A stretch of 64,000 nt of DNA, taken from JAOADN01 sp049323795. Its GTDB lineage: Bacteria > Pseudomonadota > Alphaproteobacteria > Rhodobacterales > Rhodobacteraceae. Below the pieces are notes generated by a model. That model ran no database searches, was not told the origin of the DNA, and saw only the letters and a list, made by a program, of their open reading frames with translations. The position numbers and the translations under genes are program-made. The DNA is taken from NCBI GenBank assembly GCA_049323795.1, contig JBMOOH010000043.1, positions 20,198-84,197 on the forward strand, written 5' to 3'. Shown here one piece after another: positions 26,144 through 34,617 of the stretch. Every line of letters starts with the position of its first letter. The first letter of the stretch is position 1.

Positions 26144-26728
26144 TCAGCGTCGGAACGGGGAGGGTCGCCGCCCCTCGGCAGCCGATCCGGCGATGTCGGC
26201 GATCCGGGCGGTCCGGGTGCCGGACGTCCTTGCCATCCTGAGCCATTCGAGCGCGCCGCGCTTCACCGACCGCGGATAGGCGTCCCATGCCGGCAGGGCA
26301 TCGCGCTCCGCCAGTGCGGCGGCGAGGTCGGGCGGGACTTCCAGCCGCTCCACCTCGTCAAGGAAGGTCCACATCCCGTTCGCCTTCGCCGCCTCGACCC
26401 TGGCAAGGCCGGCAGGCGTCATGGCCCCGCTGGCGATGGCGCGCTCGACATGGGCCTTGTTGATCGCCGACCAGGCCGATCTCGGATTTCTGGGCGCGAT
26501 CAGGATCATCGAGCGGTCGGCGTCGAGGGCACGGGTCACGCTGTCGATCCAGCCCCAGGAGAGGAGTTCCTCGACCTGCGGTTCGTAGGCGAGGTAGTCG
26601 GGGTGGTGCTTCTTGTAGGTGGCAAGCCAGACCGGACCGGGGCCGGCGTGGTTCCCGGCCAGCCAGGCGCGGAGTTCCCCGCGGCTGCGGACTGTGAGGA
26701 TTTGGGCATCTTCGGCGGCGCGGGCCAT
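26144..26728 (-). CDS. YdeI/OmpD-associated family protein
   Basis: 194 residues. 'LRAWLAGNHAGPGPVWLATYKKHHPDYLAYEPQVEELLSWGWIDS' is the defining N-terminal segment; 'NPRSAWSAINKAHVERAIASGAMTPAGLARVEAAKANGMW' follows. The family is small, soluble and poorly characterised; some members are linked to peptide or bacteriocin resistance. The start at 26728 follows family alignment; the ORF could extend to 26794. The region 26729-27008 between this gene and polA (280 bases) shows no ORF I can support. Confidence 0.83.
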   Translation of the reverse strand: MARAAEDAQILTVRSRGELRAWLAGNHAGPGPVWLATYKKHHPDYLAYEPQVEELLSWGWIDSVTRALDADRSMILIAPRNPRSAWSAINKAHVERAIASGAMTPAGLARVEAAKANGMWTFLDEVERLEVPPDLAAALAERDALPAWDAYPRSVKRGALEWLRMARTSGTRTARIADIAGSAAEGRRPSPFRR

Positions 26729-27008
26729 GATGGGGGAAGCTAGGGCGGGCCGGTCCGGCGCGCAATCCGCCGCTTTGCGGGAGACCGGCGTCACCCCGCT
26801 GCAGGAGCCCGGGCAACCTGGAGGCGCATTCCGGACCCGCGCCTACCGCCACGTTTCACGCCTGCCTGGCCCTGCCTGCGCAGCGTTGCCGATGCGCGGC
26901 CCCGAGTCGCCGCCTTCGCCCGAAATGCGGCTGCGCGGCATCTTCCCGCCGGGACTGCCTTCCTCGGGGGAAAGCGGAGCCGGACTCCTCCCGCAGCTTC
27001 GACCCTTC

Positions 27009-29846
27009 CTAATGCGCCTCGGCCCAGTTCGCCCCGGATCCGGCCTCGACGACCAGCGGCACGTCGAGGTCCGCCGCCGGCACCGCCGCGCCTTCCATGA
27101 CCCGCCTCGCGACGGCGACCAGATCGTCCACCGCCCCCTCCTCCACCTCGAACAAGAGTTCGTCGTGGACCTGCAGAAGCATCGTCGCGGGCAGGCCCCG
27201 GATCGCCCCGGGCATCCTGACCATCGCCCGCCGGATCACGTCGGCCGCCGCCCCCTGGATCGGCGCGTTGATCGCCGCACGCCGCGCAAAGCCCGCCGTC
27301 GGCCCCTTCGCGTTGATCTCGGGCGTGTTGATCTTCCGCCCGAAGAGCGTCTTCACATAGCCGTTCGCACGGGCATAGGCGATCGTGGCGTCCATGTATT
27401 CGCGGATGCCGGGGAAGCGCTGGAAGTAGGTGTCGATGAAGGTCTGCGCCTCGTCGCGGGGGATGCGGAGGTTGCGGGCAAGGCCGAAGCCCGAGATGCC
27501 GTAGATGACGCCGAAGTTGATCGCCTTCGCGCGGCGGCGGACTTCCGGCGTCATCTGGTCGAGCGGGACGCCGAACATCTGGCTCGCGGTCATCGCGTGA
27601 ATGTCGATGCCCTGCCGGAACGCCTCCTTCAGCGCCGGGATGCCGGCGACATGGGCGAGGATGCGCAACTCGATCTGGCTGTAGTCGAGGCTGACGAGCT
27701 TCATCCCCGGTCCGGCCACGAAGGCCTCGCGGATGCGGCGGCCCTCTTCGGTGCGGACGGGGATGTTCTGGAGGTTCGGGTCGGTCGAGGCGAGGCGCCC
27801 GGTGTTGGCCCCTGCTATCGAGTAGGACGTATGCACCCGCCCCGTCCCGGGGTTGATCGCCAGTTGCAGCGCGTCGGTGTAGGTGGACTTGAGCTTCGAC
27901 ACCTGCCGCCAGTCGAGCACCCGTGCCGCAAGGTCGCTCGCCTGCCCCAGTTCGACGTTCCCCGCGATGTCCTCGAGCACGTCCGCGCCCGTGGCATAGG
28001 CCCCGGTCTTGCCCTTTTCGCCGCCCGGCACCTTGAACTTGCCGAAAAGAATCTCCCCAAGCTGCTTCGGCGAACCGACATTGAAAGGCTGGCCCGCGAG
28101 CGCCTGAATCTCGTCCTCCAGCCCCGCCATCTTCTGGCTGAACGCGTTCGACATGCGGGACAGGACCTGGGGATCGACCCTGATCCCGGCCATCTCCATG
28201 TCGGCCAGCACCCCCACCATCGGACGTTCCATCGTCTCGTAGACCGTCGCGACCTGCGCGCGGTGCAGCTGCGGGCGGAACCGCTCCCACAGGCGCAGAG
28301 TCACGTCGGCGTCCTCGGCCGCGTATTTCACCGCTTCCGCCATCGGCACCTTGTCGAAGGTGACCTGGCCCTTGCCCGACCCGATCAGCGCCTTGATCTC
28401 GATGGGCTTGTGGGACAGGTACTGCTCGGACAGAAGGTCCATGCCGTGATTGTGCAGGCCCGCATGCATCGCGTAGCTCATGAGCATCGTGTCATCGAGC
28501 GGCGCGATGCGGATGCCGCGACGGGCGAAGATCTTCCAGTCGTACTTCATGTTCTGGCCGATCTTGAGGATCGCGGGGTCCTCGAGGACGGGCCTCAGCG
28601 CGGCCAGGACCTCGGTTTCTTCCATCTGCCCCTCGCAGCGGGCGGACGCGCCGAAAAGGTCGCCCGATCCGCTCCTGTGGCCGGTCGGGATGTAACAGGC
28701 CTGGCCGGGGACGACCGACAGCGAGATGCCGCAGAGTTCGGCCCGCATCTCGTCGAGGCTGGTCGTTTCCGTGTCCACCGCCACCCGTCCATGCTCGCGG
28801 ATGAGGGCGATCCAGCGGTCGAGCGCGGCGCGGCCGGTGACGGCCTCGTAGGCGGCATGGTCGAAGGGGACGGGCGGGGCCTCGACGGTGGCCGGGGCCT
28901 CGTGGCCGGGCATCCGGACCGCGGTGTCGCTGACGGCCGGGGCCTCGACCTTCAGCCGGTCGGCCACGCGCTTCGAGAGCGTCCGGAACTCCATCCGGGC
29001 GAGGAACCCGAGCAGCGTCCCGGGCTCGGGCTCCTTCACCTCGAGGCTGTCGAGCGTGAAGCCCAGGGGCGTGTCGTCCTTCAGCGTCACGAGGCGCTTC
29101 GACAGCCGGATCTGGTCGGCGTGCGCGATCAGCGTCTCGCGCCGCTTCTCCTGCCTGATCTCGCCCGCGCGGGCCAGAAGCGTGTCGAGGTCGCCGTATT
29201 CCCTGATGAGCGTCGCGGCGGTCTTGAGCCCGATCCCCGGCGCGCCGGGCACGTTGTCGACGCTGTCGCCGGCGAGGCTCTGGACGTCGATCACCCGGTC
29301 GGGTCCGACCCCGAAATAGGCCTCGACCCCGTCCGGCCCGATCCGCTCGTCGGGCTTGCCGCCCATGCCGGGCCGGACGATCTCGATCCCCTCGCCGACA
29401 AGCTGCATCAGGTCCTTGTCGCCCGAGACGATGGTGACCCGGCCGCCCTCGGCCCGCGCCTGCCGGGCGAGCGTCGCGATGATGTCGTCGGCCTCGTAGC
29501 CCTCGATCTCGATGCAGGCGACGTTGAAGGCCCGCGTCGCCTCGCGGGTCAGCGGGAACTGCGGGCGCAGGTCCTCGGGCGGTTCGGGGCGGTGGGCCTT
29601 GTAGTCGGGGTAGATCTCGTTCCGGAAGGTGGTGGCCGAGAAATCGAAGATCACGGCCAGATGCGTGGCCGCGTCCTTGCCGCGGTTGTTCTCGATGTAG
29701 CGGAAGAGGATGTTGCAGAACCCCTGCACCGCCCCCACGGGCAGGCCGTCGGACTTCCGCGTCAGCGGCGGCAGCGCGTGATAGGCGCGGAAGATGTAGG
29801 CCGAGCCGTCGATCAGGTGCAGATGGCTGCCCTTGCCGAATGCCAT
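27009..29846 (-). CDS. polA: DNA polymerase I
   Basis: 945 residues, full length with all three activities. 5'-3' exonuclease/flap domain (about 1-290: 'HLIDGSAYIFRAYHALPP', 'GYEADDIIATLA', 'VSGDKDLMQLV'). 3'-5' proofreading domain with intact acidic motifs (DTETTS near residue 355, 'NMKYDWKIF', 'YAAEDADVTLRL'). Polymerase domain (about 560-945: 'DYSQIELRILAHVAG' near 720, O-helix 'RRRAKAINFGVIYGISGFG', 'LLQVHDELLFEV' near 895). Works in Okazaki-fragment maturation and repair. No significant gap or frameshift seen. The 168 bases upstream hold its promoter. Confidence 0.97.
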   Translation of the reverse strand: MAFGKGSHLHLIDGSAYIFRAYHALPPLTRKSDGLPVGAVQGFCNILFRYIENNRGKDAATHLAVIFDFSATTFRNEIYPDYKAHRPEPPEDLRPQFPLTREATRAFNVACIEIEGYEADDIIATLARQARAEGGRVTIVSGDKDLMQLVGEGIEIVRPGMGGKPDERIGPDGVEAYFGVGPDRVIDVQSLAGDSVDNVPGAPGIGLKTAATLIREYGDLDTLLARAGEIRQEKRRETLIAHADQIRLSKRLVTLKDDTPLGFTLDSLEVKEPEPGTLLGFLARMEFRTLSKRVADRLKVEAPAVSDTAVRMPGHEAPATVEAPPVPFDHAAYEAVTGRAALDRWIALIREHGRVAVDTETTSLDEMRAELCGISLSVVPGQACYIPTGHRSGSGDLFGASARCEGQMEETEVLAALRPVLEDPAILKIGQNMKYDWKIFARRGIRIAPLDDTMLMSYAMHAGLHNHGMDLLSEQYLSHKPIEIKALIGSGKGQVTFDKVPMAEAVKYAAEDADVTLRLWERFRPQLHRAQVATVYETMERPMVGVLADMEMAGIRVDPQVLSRMSNAFSQKMAGLEDEIQALAGQPFNVGSPKQLGEILFGKFKVPGGEKGKTGAYATGADVLEDIAGNVELGQASDLAARVLDWRQVSKLKSTYTDALQLAINPGTGRVHTSYSIAGANTGRLASTDPNLQNIPVRTEEGRRIREAFVAGPGMKLVSLDYSQIELRILAHVAGIPALKEAFRQGIDIHAMTASQMFGVPLDQMTPEVRRRAKAINFGVIYGISGFGLARNLRIPRDEAQTFIDTYFQRFPGIREYMDATIAYARANGYVKTLFGRKINTPEINAKGPTAGFARRAAINAPIQGAAADVIRRAMVRMPGAIRGLPATMLLQVHDELLFEVEEGAVDDLVAVARRVMEGAAVPAADLDVPLVVEAGSGANWAEAH

Positions 29847-30014
29847 GGCGACTCGTCCCCCTTCTGCCCGCGCGGGGAAAGGTATGGCATCATCCTCCCC
29901 GGCTTGCCAGCCGCGGAGGCGCGGCGGCGATGGGGGCGGCCTTCGTGATCTCTCCCGCCGCCGCGATCCCCGGGGCGGTCGCCGGGACGATCCAGGCGGC
30001 GTCGCGACACCGGG

Positions 30015-30200
30015 TCAGTGGTCGTCGGTGGCGTGTTCGCGGTCGATCACGAACTTCTTGTCGCAGTAGCCGCATTCGACCCAGCCCACGTCCTCGGGGA
30101 TCGTGAGCCAGACGCGCGGGTGGCCGAGCGCGCCCTCGCCCCCGTCGCAGGCGACCTTCCAGGTGCGGACGACCTCGGTTTCGGGCGGGGGAATGGGCAT
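30015..30200 (-). CDS. zinc-finger (zf-CHCC) small protein
   Basis: 61 residues. The pattern 'CDGG…HPRVWL', then 'GWVECGYCDKKFVID' gives the Cys/His/Cys/Cys set of zf-CHCC proteins, the family related to the mitochondrial complex I accessory subunit NDUFS6. The alphaproteobacterial members are short and conserved; a complex I-linked role is family knowledge, not visible here. ATG 30200 with GGAG upstream (within 'GAAACGGAGCC'). Confidence 0.85.
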   Translation of the reverse strand: MPIPPPETEVVRTWKVACDGGEGALGHPRVWLTIPEDVGWVECGYCDKKFVIDREHATDDH

Positions 30201-30265
30201 CGGCTGGCTCCGTTTCTCTGGCGGGCGGGACTATAGCGGCGCGCCCGGCGGGGGCAAGGCGGCCG

Positions 30266-30646
30266 CTACTCCCTTTCGACCAGCCGGCCGAGAATGCGGC
30301 CGCCGAGGATGTGCAGGTGGTAGTGCGGTACTTCCTGCATCCCGGCCACGCCCGCGTTCGATATGGTGCGGTAGCCGCGCCCGCCCGCGTCGGGGCTGAT
30401 CCCGAGGTCCGTGCAGATGCGGGCGCAGGTGCGGTGGAAATCGGTGATCTCGGCCTCGGACGCCTCGGCGGCGAAGTGGTCGAAATTCACGTATCTTCCC
30501 TTGGGGAGCACCAGCACATGCACGGGCGCGTGCGGACGGATGTCGTGGAAGGCGAGCGTGTGATCGGTCTCGATCACCGTCCTGTTCGGAATCTCGCCCC
30601 GCAGGATGCGCGCGAAGATGTTCTGGTCGTCGTAGACATAGGCCAT
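30266..30646 (-). CDS. HIT family protein (histidine triad nucleotide-binding, HinT-like)
   Basis: 126 residues. Histidine triad 'HYHLHILGG' near the C-terminus, with 'DDQNIFARILRGEIPN', 'FHDIRPHAPVHVLVLPK' and 'TISNAGVAGMQEVPH'. HinT-type enzymes hydrolyse AMP-lysine or other purine phosphoramidates. GGAAGG lies just upstream of the ATG. The stop of the DUF5928 gene upstream is 20 bases away, so they could share a transcript. Confidence 0.93.
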   Translation of the reverse strand: MAYVYDDQNIFARILRGEIPNRTVIETDHTLAFHDIRPHAPVHVLVLPKGRYVNFDHFAAEASEAEITDFHRTCARICTDLGISPDAGGRGYRTISNAGVAGMQEVPHYHLHILGGRILGRLVERE

Positions 30647-30666
30647 CGGCTTCCTTCCCCCCGGAT

Positions 30667-32244
30667 TCAGTCGGCGTAAAGATAGTCCGTCGCGGCGATC
30701 TCGCGTGCCTTGTCGGCGGGGATTCCCGCGAAGGCGGCCAGGGGCACGCTGTTCTCGTCCGGCGTCGCGTCCTGCCGCATCCTGAAGACGTTCGGGAATC
30801 CGGCATCACGGATGCGGTCGCTTTCGAACTTGAGGTCGTAGCGGATGGTCGGAAGCACCCTCCCGAGCGCTTCGGGCGTGGCACGCCCGCCCGCGAGTCC
30901 GACGCGCCGGGCATGTCCGACGAGGTAGTCGTCGCTGAACGCGCATTCGATCTCGAGCAGGCGCGTGACCGAGCGGTCCGCATAGAAATCCTGCATCAGG
31001 TCCATGCTGGACGGATCGAGGCAGATGACGAGCCGGTCCGACCCGTGCCAGTCGAACAGCATCCGCGTCAGGGCGCGCCGGTGCCGCGTGCGCTTCTCGA
31101 GGGTCTTCTCGATTCCGCCGAGATCGGGAAGCGGGGTGGTCTCCTCGTTGAAGAGATACTCGGCCGACGGGATTCCGGCCACTTCGGTGATCCTGGCGAC
31201 CAGCCGCTTTGCGACATGCCACTTCTTGCACGTCACGATCATCAGCTCGCGCTCCCGCCCGACGCTGGCCTCAGTCTCCCAGAACCGCGGGGCAAAGCGC
31301 CGCCCGACCCTGCCACGCCCGGTCAGGAAGCGGTGAAGGTTGCGGCCCTCGTTCGAGATCTGGAAGGACGCGGCCGGCGAGGCGTAGAGATCGCCGAGCC
31401 GGCTTTTCAGGTCCAGCGCATCGCCGCTGATCTTCCGTGCAAAGAGGAAATCCTGCCCGAGAAGGAGATCGTAGTGGTCGTTGTAGAACGTCACCGGCAT
31501 TCCGTAGTCGGAGAACAGCAGGAACGTCAGTGTCCGGGAGCGGATTTCCCCCTCCGGCACGAGATGGCGCACGAGCGTCTGGAAGAATGTCTCGTCAGGG
31601 ATCCAGGTGGTTCGGAAGAAGCGCATGACATCTGGCCGCCGGCGGGTGAAATCGAGCACCCACTCGACCGTGCGCCGGCGCAGGCACCACCACTGGCTGC
31701 CGATCATGATCTGAAGGTCGGCCGGGATCTCGCGGGTCAGCCCGAGGCGCTTCTGGATGTCGTAGTTGCGGTAGAAAAGCCACTTCCGGCTGCGTTCGTT
31801 GAACCAGTGCCGGTAGATCAGGCGCTCTTCCTTCAGGCCGGTCTTGATCCAGTCCGAGGTGAAGAAGTCAACGCTTTCGATGTAGTCGCAATCCTCGGCA
31901 TCGAGGAAGGCATGGGCATATTCGGCCGACTTGACCGCCATGCAGTCGCCCGAGAGCATGTAGAAGTGCGTCGCATCCGGGAAGGCCCCGACGGCGGCTT
32001 CGGTGGCGAGAAGCGTCGCGGCGACAAGGCTCCATTCCCCCCAGCCGCACCTGATGCGCTTCCTTGCGAAGGCGACGTTGGGGTTGCCATCCAGTGCCGC
32101 ACGGATCCGCTGGTAGTCGGCGGGCTTCGCACGCGCATCGAAGTGGATCGCCATGCAGTCGCCCGCGGCGGTCAGCCGCTCGGCCTGGCGGATGATCCCT
32201 TCCGGATCCTTGTGACACAGCAGGATGAAGGCGATCTTTGCCAT
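30667..32244 (-). CDS. DUF5928-type glycosyltransferase (core-2/I-branching family N-terminus)
   Basis: 525 residues. The N-terminal ~260 residues are a core-2/I-branching-type glycosyltransferase: 'MAKIAFILLCHKDPEGI', 'CMAIHFDARAK', 'HFYMLSGDCMAVKS', 'QIMIGSQWWCLRRRTVEWV', 'TTWIPDETFFQTLV'. The C-terminal ~230 residues form a separate domain starting around 'GRERELMIVTCKKWHVAKRLV', with 'RLVICLDPSSMDLMQDF'. It looks like a degenerate P-loop-type fold and has no clear function. No signal peptide or membrane span. Divergent from the sulfotransferase gene, suggesting joint work on a surface glycan. ATG 32244 chosen by family start. Confidence 0.83.
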   Translation of the reverse strand: MAKIAFILLCHKDPEGIIRQAERLTAAGDCMAIHFDARAKPADYQRIRAALDGNPNVAFARKRIRCGWGEWSLVAATLLATEAAVGAFPDATHFYMLSGDCMAVKSAEYAHAFLDAEDCDYIESVDFFTSDWIKTGLKEERLIYRHWFNERSRKWLFYRNYDIQKRLGLTREIPADLQIMIGSQWWCLRRRTVEWVLDFTRRRPDVMRFFRTTWIPDETFFQTLVRHLVPEGEIRSRTLTFLLFSDYGMPVTFYNDHYDLLLGQDFLFARKISGDALDLKSRLGDLYASPAASFQISNEGRNLHRFLTGRGRVGRRFAPRFWETEASVGRERELMIVTCKKWHVAKRLVARITEVAGIPSAEYLFNEETTPLPDLGGIEKTLEKRTRHRRALTRMLFDWHGSDRLVICLDPSSMDLMQDFYADRSVTRLLEIECAFSDDYLVGHARRVGLAGGRATPEALGRVLPTIRYDLKFESDRIRDAGFPNVFRMRQDATPDENSVPLAAFAGIPADKAREIAATDYLYAD

Positions 32245-32408
32245 TGGGGGAAACGTTGACCGGTTACAGGCCGGGGATTGTCGGGTAAATAGCGTCAACC
32301 GGCGTTGAATTGACAGCGTTTCTTTGTTTTCCGGACCGGAACGTGCGGCAGAACGGCACCACCGGACCACCGCCGGACGGCGAGGCAACAACTGCGGACA
32401 GGAGAAAC
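32245..32408. promoter_or_regulatory. divergent promoter region, glycosyltransferase / sulfotransferase
   Basis: 164 bases, noticeably less GC-rich than the coding sequence. It contains TTGAATTGACA near 32304-32315 followed by a T-rich stretch, so a -35-like element toward the sulfotransferase is plausible. GTTGACCGG and GTCAACCGG form an inverted pair around 32253-32301. No specific regulator can be named. Confidence 0.4.
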
Positions 32409-33227
32409 ATGGGTTTTCCCGGAACCTGGATGACCGAGAGCGAGAACCTCGTCTATCGCGTCGTGCCGAAATGCGCCTGCTCGACGATCGGGCAGATCAT
32501 GTTCTACGCCGATCACGGCCGTTTCTTCGACGGCGACATCCACGACTCGACCTCCGGGCTGCACAAGTGGGCGCAGGAAGGCAGCCAGGCCGCGATCGAG
32601 CGGGTGGTTAAGTCGCACTCGGCCTATTCCTTCACCTGCGTCCGCAACCCCTACACGCGCATCCTGTCGTCCTTCTTCGACAAGATCTGCGGCATCCAGC
32701 GCAACGGGAAGCGCTATCGCGGCAACCTCGTGCCCATGCTGGTCCAGAAATACGGGATCGAGGTCGGCGGACCGGACGGCAGGGCCGAGTTCGACCAGAT
32801 CGCCTCGTTCCGCCGCTTTCTCCTTTTCGCACGCGACACGATCCGCTGGCGGCGCCCGATGGAGCCGGACATCCACTGGTCGGCCATGTCGGGACACATC
32901 TCGACCTTCATCGTGAATGGCGGCCGCTACAACGGCATCTTCTTCACCGAGAAGTTCGACGAGGGGATGCAGGATGTGCTCGACAACATCGAGGTCAAGC
33001 ACAAGGTGGACCTGAAGAAGATCCCCCGCTTCAACGAAAGCGAAGGCCACGGGCCGAAGCGGGCGCACCCGGTCGAGGCCTATTTCGACGACCTGTCGAT
33101 GCATCTGGTCTGGGAAATCTACAAGAAGGACTTCCAGCTCTTCCGCTACGACTTCGAGAGCCCGGCCAACAAGATGCCCAAGGGCGAGGTGGATCTCGAC
33201 GAGGTTCACGCCAAGCTCGGCGACTGA
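32409..33227 (+). CDS. sulfotransferase family 2 protein
   Basis: 272 residues. 5'-phosphosulfate-binding loop PKCACST (residues 20-26) and the 3'-phosphate motif 'TCVRNPYTRILSSFF' with Arg79 match the sulfotransferase family 2 (carbohydrate sulfotransferase) fold using PAPS. 'KFDEGMQDVLDNI' and 'YFDDLSMHLVWEIYKKDFQLFRYDF' match its C-terminal region. AGGAG lies upstream of ATG 32409. The stop overlaps the ATG of the FAD oxidoreductase (TGATG). The acceptor is probably a surface polysaccharide (inference). Confidence 0.85.
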   Translation: MGFPGTWMTESENLVYRVVPKCACSTIGQIMFYADHGRFFDGDIHDSTSGLHKWAQEGSQAAIERVVKSHSAYSFTCVRNPYTRILSSFFDKICGIQRNGKRYRGNLVPMLVQKYGIEVGGPDGRAEFDQIASFRRFLLFARDTIRWRRPMEPDIHWSAMSGHISTFIVNGGRYNGIFFTEKFDEGMQDVLDNIEVKHKVDLKKIPRFNESEGHGPKRAHPVEAYFDDLSMHLVWEIYKKDFQLFRYDFESPANKMPKGEVDLDEVHAKLGD

Positions 33228-34468
33228 TGATGAAGGATACCGCCGAAGTCGCCGTCATCGGGGCGGGCATCGTCGGCGCGACGATCGCGCTGAGGCTCGC
33301 GCAGGAGGGCCGCGAGGTCGTGCTCATCGACGCCACCGGGGCGGGCACGGGTGCGTCGCACGGGAATGCGGGTACCATCGCGGACTACGCGGTCCGGCCG
33401 GTGGGCACGCCTTCGGTCCTGCGCAACCTGCCCTCGCTGCTTCTCGACCGTGACTCGCCGCTCGCCATCCGCAAGGCCGCGATCCTGTCGCTGGCACCGT
33501 GGCTTCTGAGGTTTCTGGCCCAATCCCTCCCGGCCCGGGCCGAGGCCAATGCGCGCGCGCTGGCCAGGCTCGTGGCCGGCGCGACGGAGCGGTGGACCGA
33601 CCTTGCCGCGCAGGCGGATGCGACCGGCCTGACGCGGTCCAAAGGCTGCCTCTACGTGTTCCGTTCGCCCCGCGAGATGGCCTCTGCCCGGTCCGATCTG
33701 GCAGGGCGCCGCGCGCTCGGCGTCGATCTCGAGATACTGGATCCGGCGGGGCTGGCGCGGCTCGAGCCCGGCTATCCCCCGGTGTGCGGCGGCGCGGCCT
33801 TCTTTCCGCGCTCGCTCTCGATCCTCGATCCCGGCGAAATGACCCGCCGCATCGCCGGAGCGGCGGAGGCGGCGGGGTGCACACCGCTCTCCGCCCGGGT
33901 GGACCGGCTGGACCGGAGGCAAGGCGGCGTCCGCCTGAGCGGTGCGGGCCTCGATCTCGCCGCCCGCCATGCCGTGATCGCCGCCGGCGCGCAGTCGCGG
34001 GCGCTTGCGCGGATGGCGGGCGACCGGGTCCCGCTCGACACCGAGCGCGGCTATCATCTCGAATTCGACGGACAGGAGCGGCGCCTGTCGCGACCGGTCT
34101 GTCCGACCGACCGGGCCTTCTACCTCAGCCCGATGGCAGGCCGGCTCAGGGCCGCCGGAACGGTGGAACTCGGCGGCCTGACCGCACCGCCGTCTCCGCA
34201 TCGCATCGCCGCGCTCGAACGCGGCGTCCGCAGCATCTTCCCCGACCTTCCGCCGCCCTCGAGGACGTGGATGGGGTTCCGCCCGTCGATGCCCGACAGC
34301 CTTCCGGTCATCGGTCCCTCGCGGGGCGGACCCGAGGTGATCCACGCCTTCGGTCACGGCCATATCGGGCTGACGCTGGCCCCGGTCACCGCCCGGATCG
34401 TGGCGGACATCATCGCATGCCGGCCGTCTGCGCTCGACCTGGCCCCGTTCCGCGCCGACCGGTTCTGA
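33227..34468 (+). CDS. FAD-dependent oxidoreductase (DadA/glycine oxidase-like)
   Basis: 413 residues, DAO fold. Dinucleotide-binding GAGIVG at 12-17, 'EVVLIDATGAGTGASHGNAGTI', and a C-terminal FAD segment 'MGFRPSMPDSLPVIGPS…HAFGHGHIGLTLAPVTA'. The last match (GxRP.TPD..P.IG and G.GH.G.T) is the D-amino acid dehydrogenase type. It probably oxidises an amine or D-amino acid; the exact substrate is not readable. It begins by one-base overlap with the sulfotransferase stop, an odd partner for an amine oxidase; the coupling may be organisational only. Confidence 0.88.
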   Translation: MMKDTAEVAVIGAGIVGATIALRLAQEGREVVLIDATGAGTGASHGNAGTIADYAVRPVGTPSVLRNLPSLLLDRDSPLAIRKAAILSLAPWLLRFLAQSLPARAEANARALARLVAGATERWTDLAAQADATGLTRSKGCLYVFRSPREMASARSDLAGRRALGVDLEILDPAGLARLEPGYPPVCGGAAFFPRSLSILDPGEMTRRIAGAAEAAGCTPLSARVDRLDRRQGGVRLSGAGLDLAARHAVIAAGAQSRALARMAGDRVPLDTERGYHLEFDGQERRLSRPVCPTDRAFYLSPMAGRLRAAGTVELGGLTAPPSPHRIAALERGVRSIFPDLPPPSRTWMGFRPSMPDSLPVIGPSRGGPEVIHAFGHGHIGLTLAPVTARIVADIIACRPSALDLAPFRADRF

Positions 34469-34617
34469 GAAGGATCACGGACGAAGCCGGGGCTGCGCCG
34501 CCATCGTTGCCGCCATGGCAGTCGCCGCCACGGCGCCGCGCCGGCCACCTGCGGCCACGTTGACACCCGCCGCCTGTTCGGTCCAAGTCAGCCCACATCC
34601 GCTGACGGGGACTGACG

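Noticed and set aside
26729..27008. Possible small gene between the YdeI-family gene and polA
   Set aside because: No ribosome site or protein-like translation on either strand.
26619..29948. 1109-codon open frame on the plus strand opposite polA
   Set aside because: Arg/Asp/His-rich shadow of a GC-rich gene; polA motifs are complete on the minus strand.
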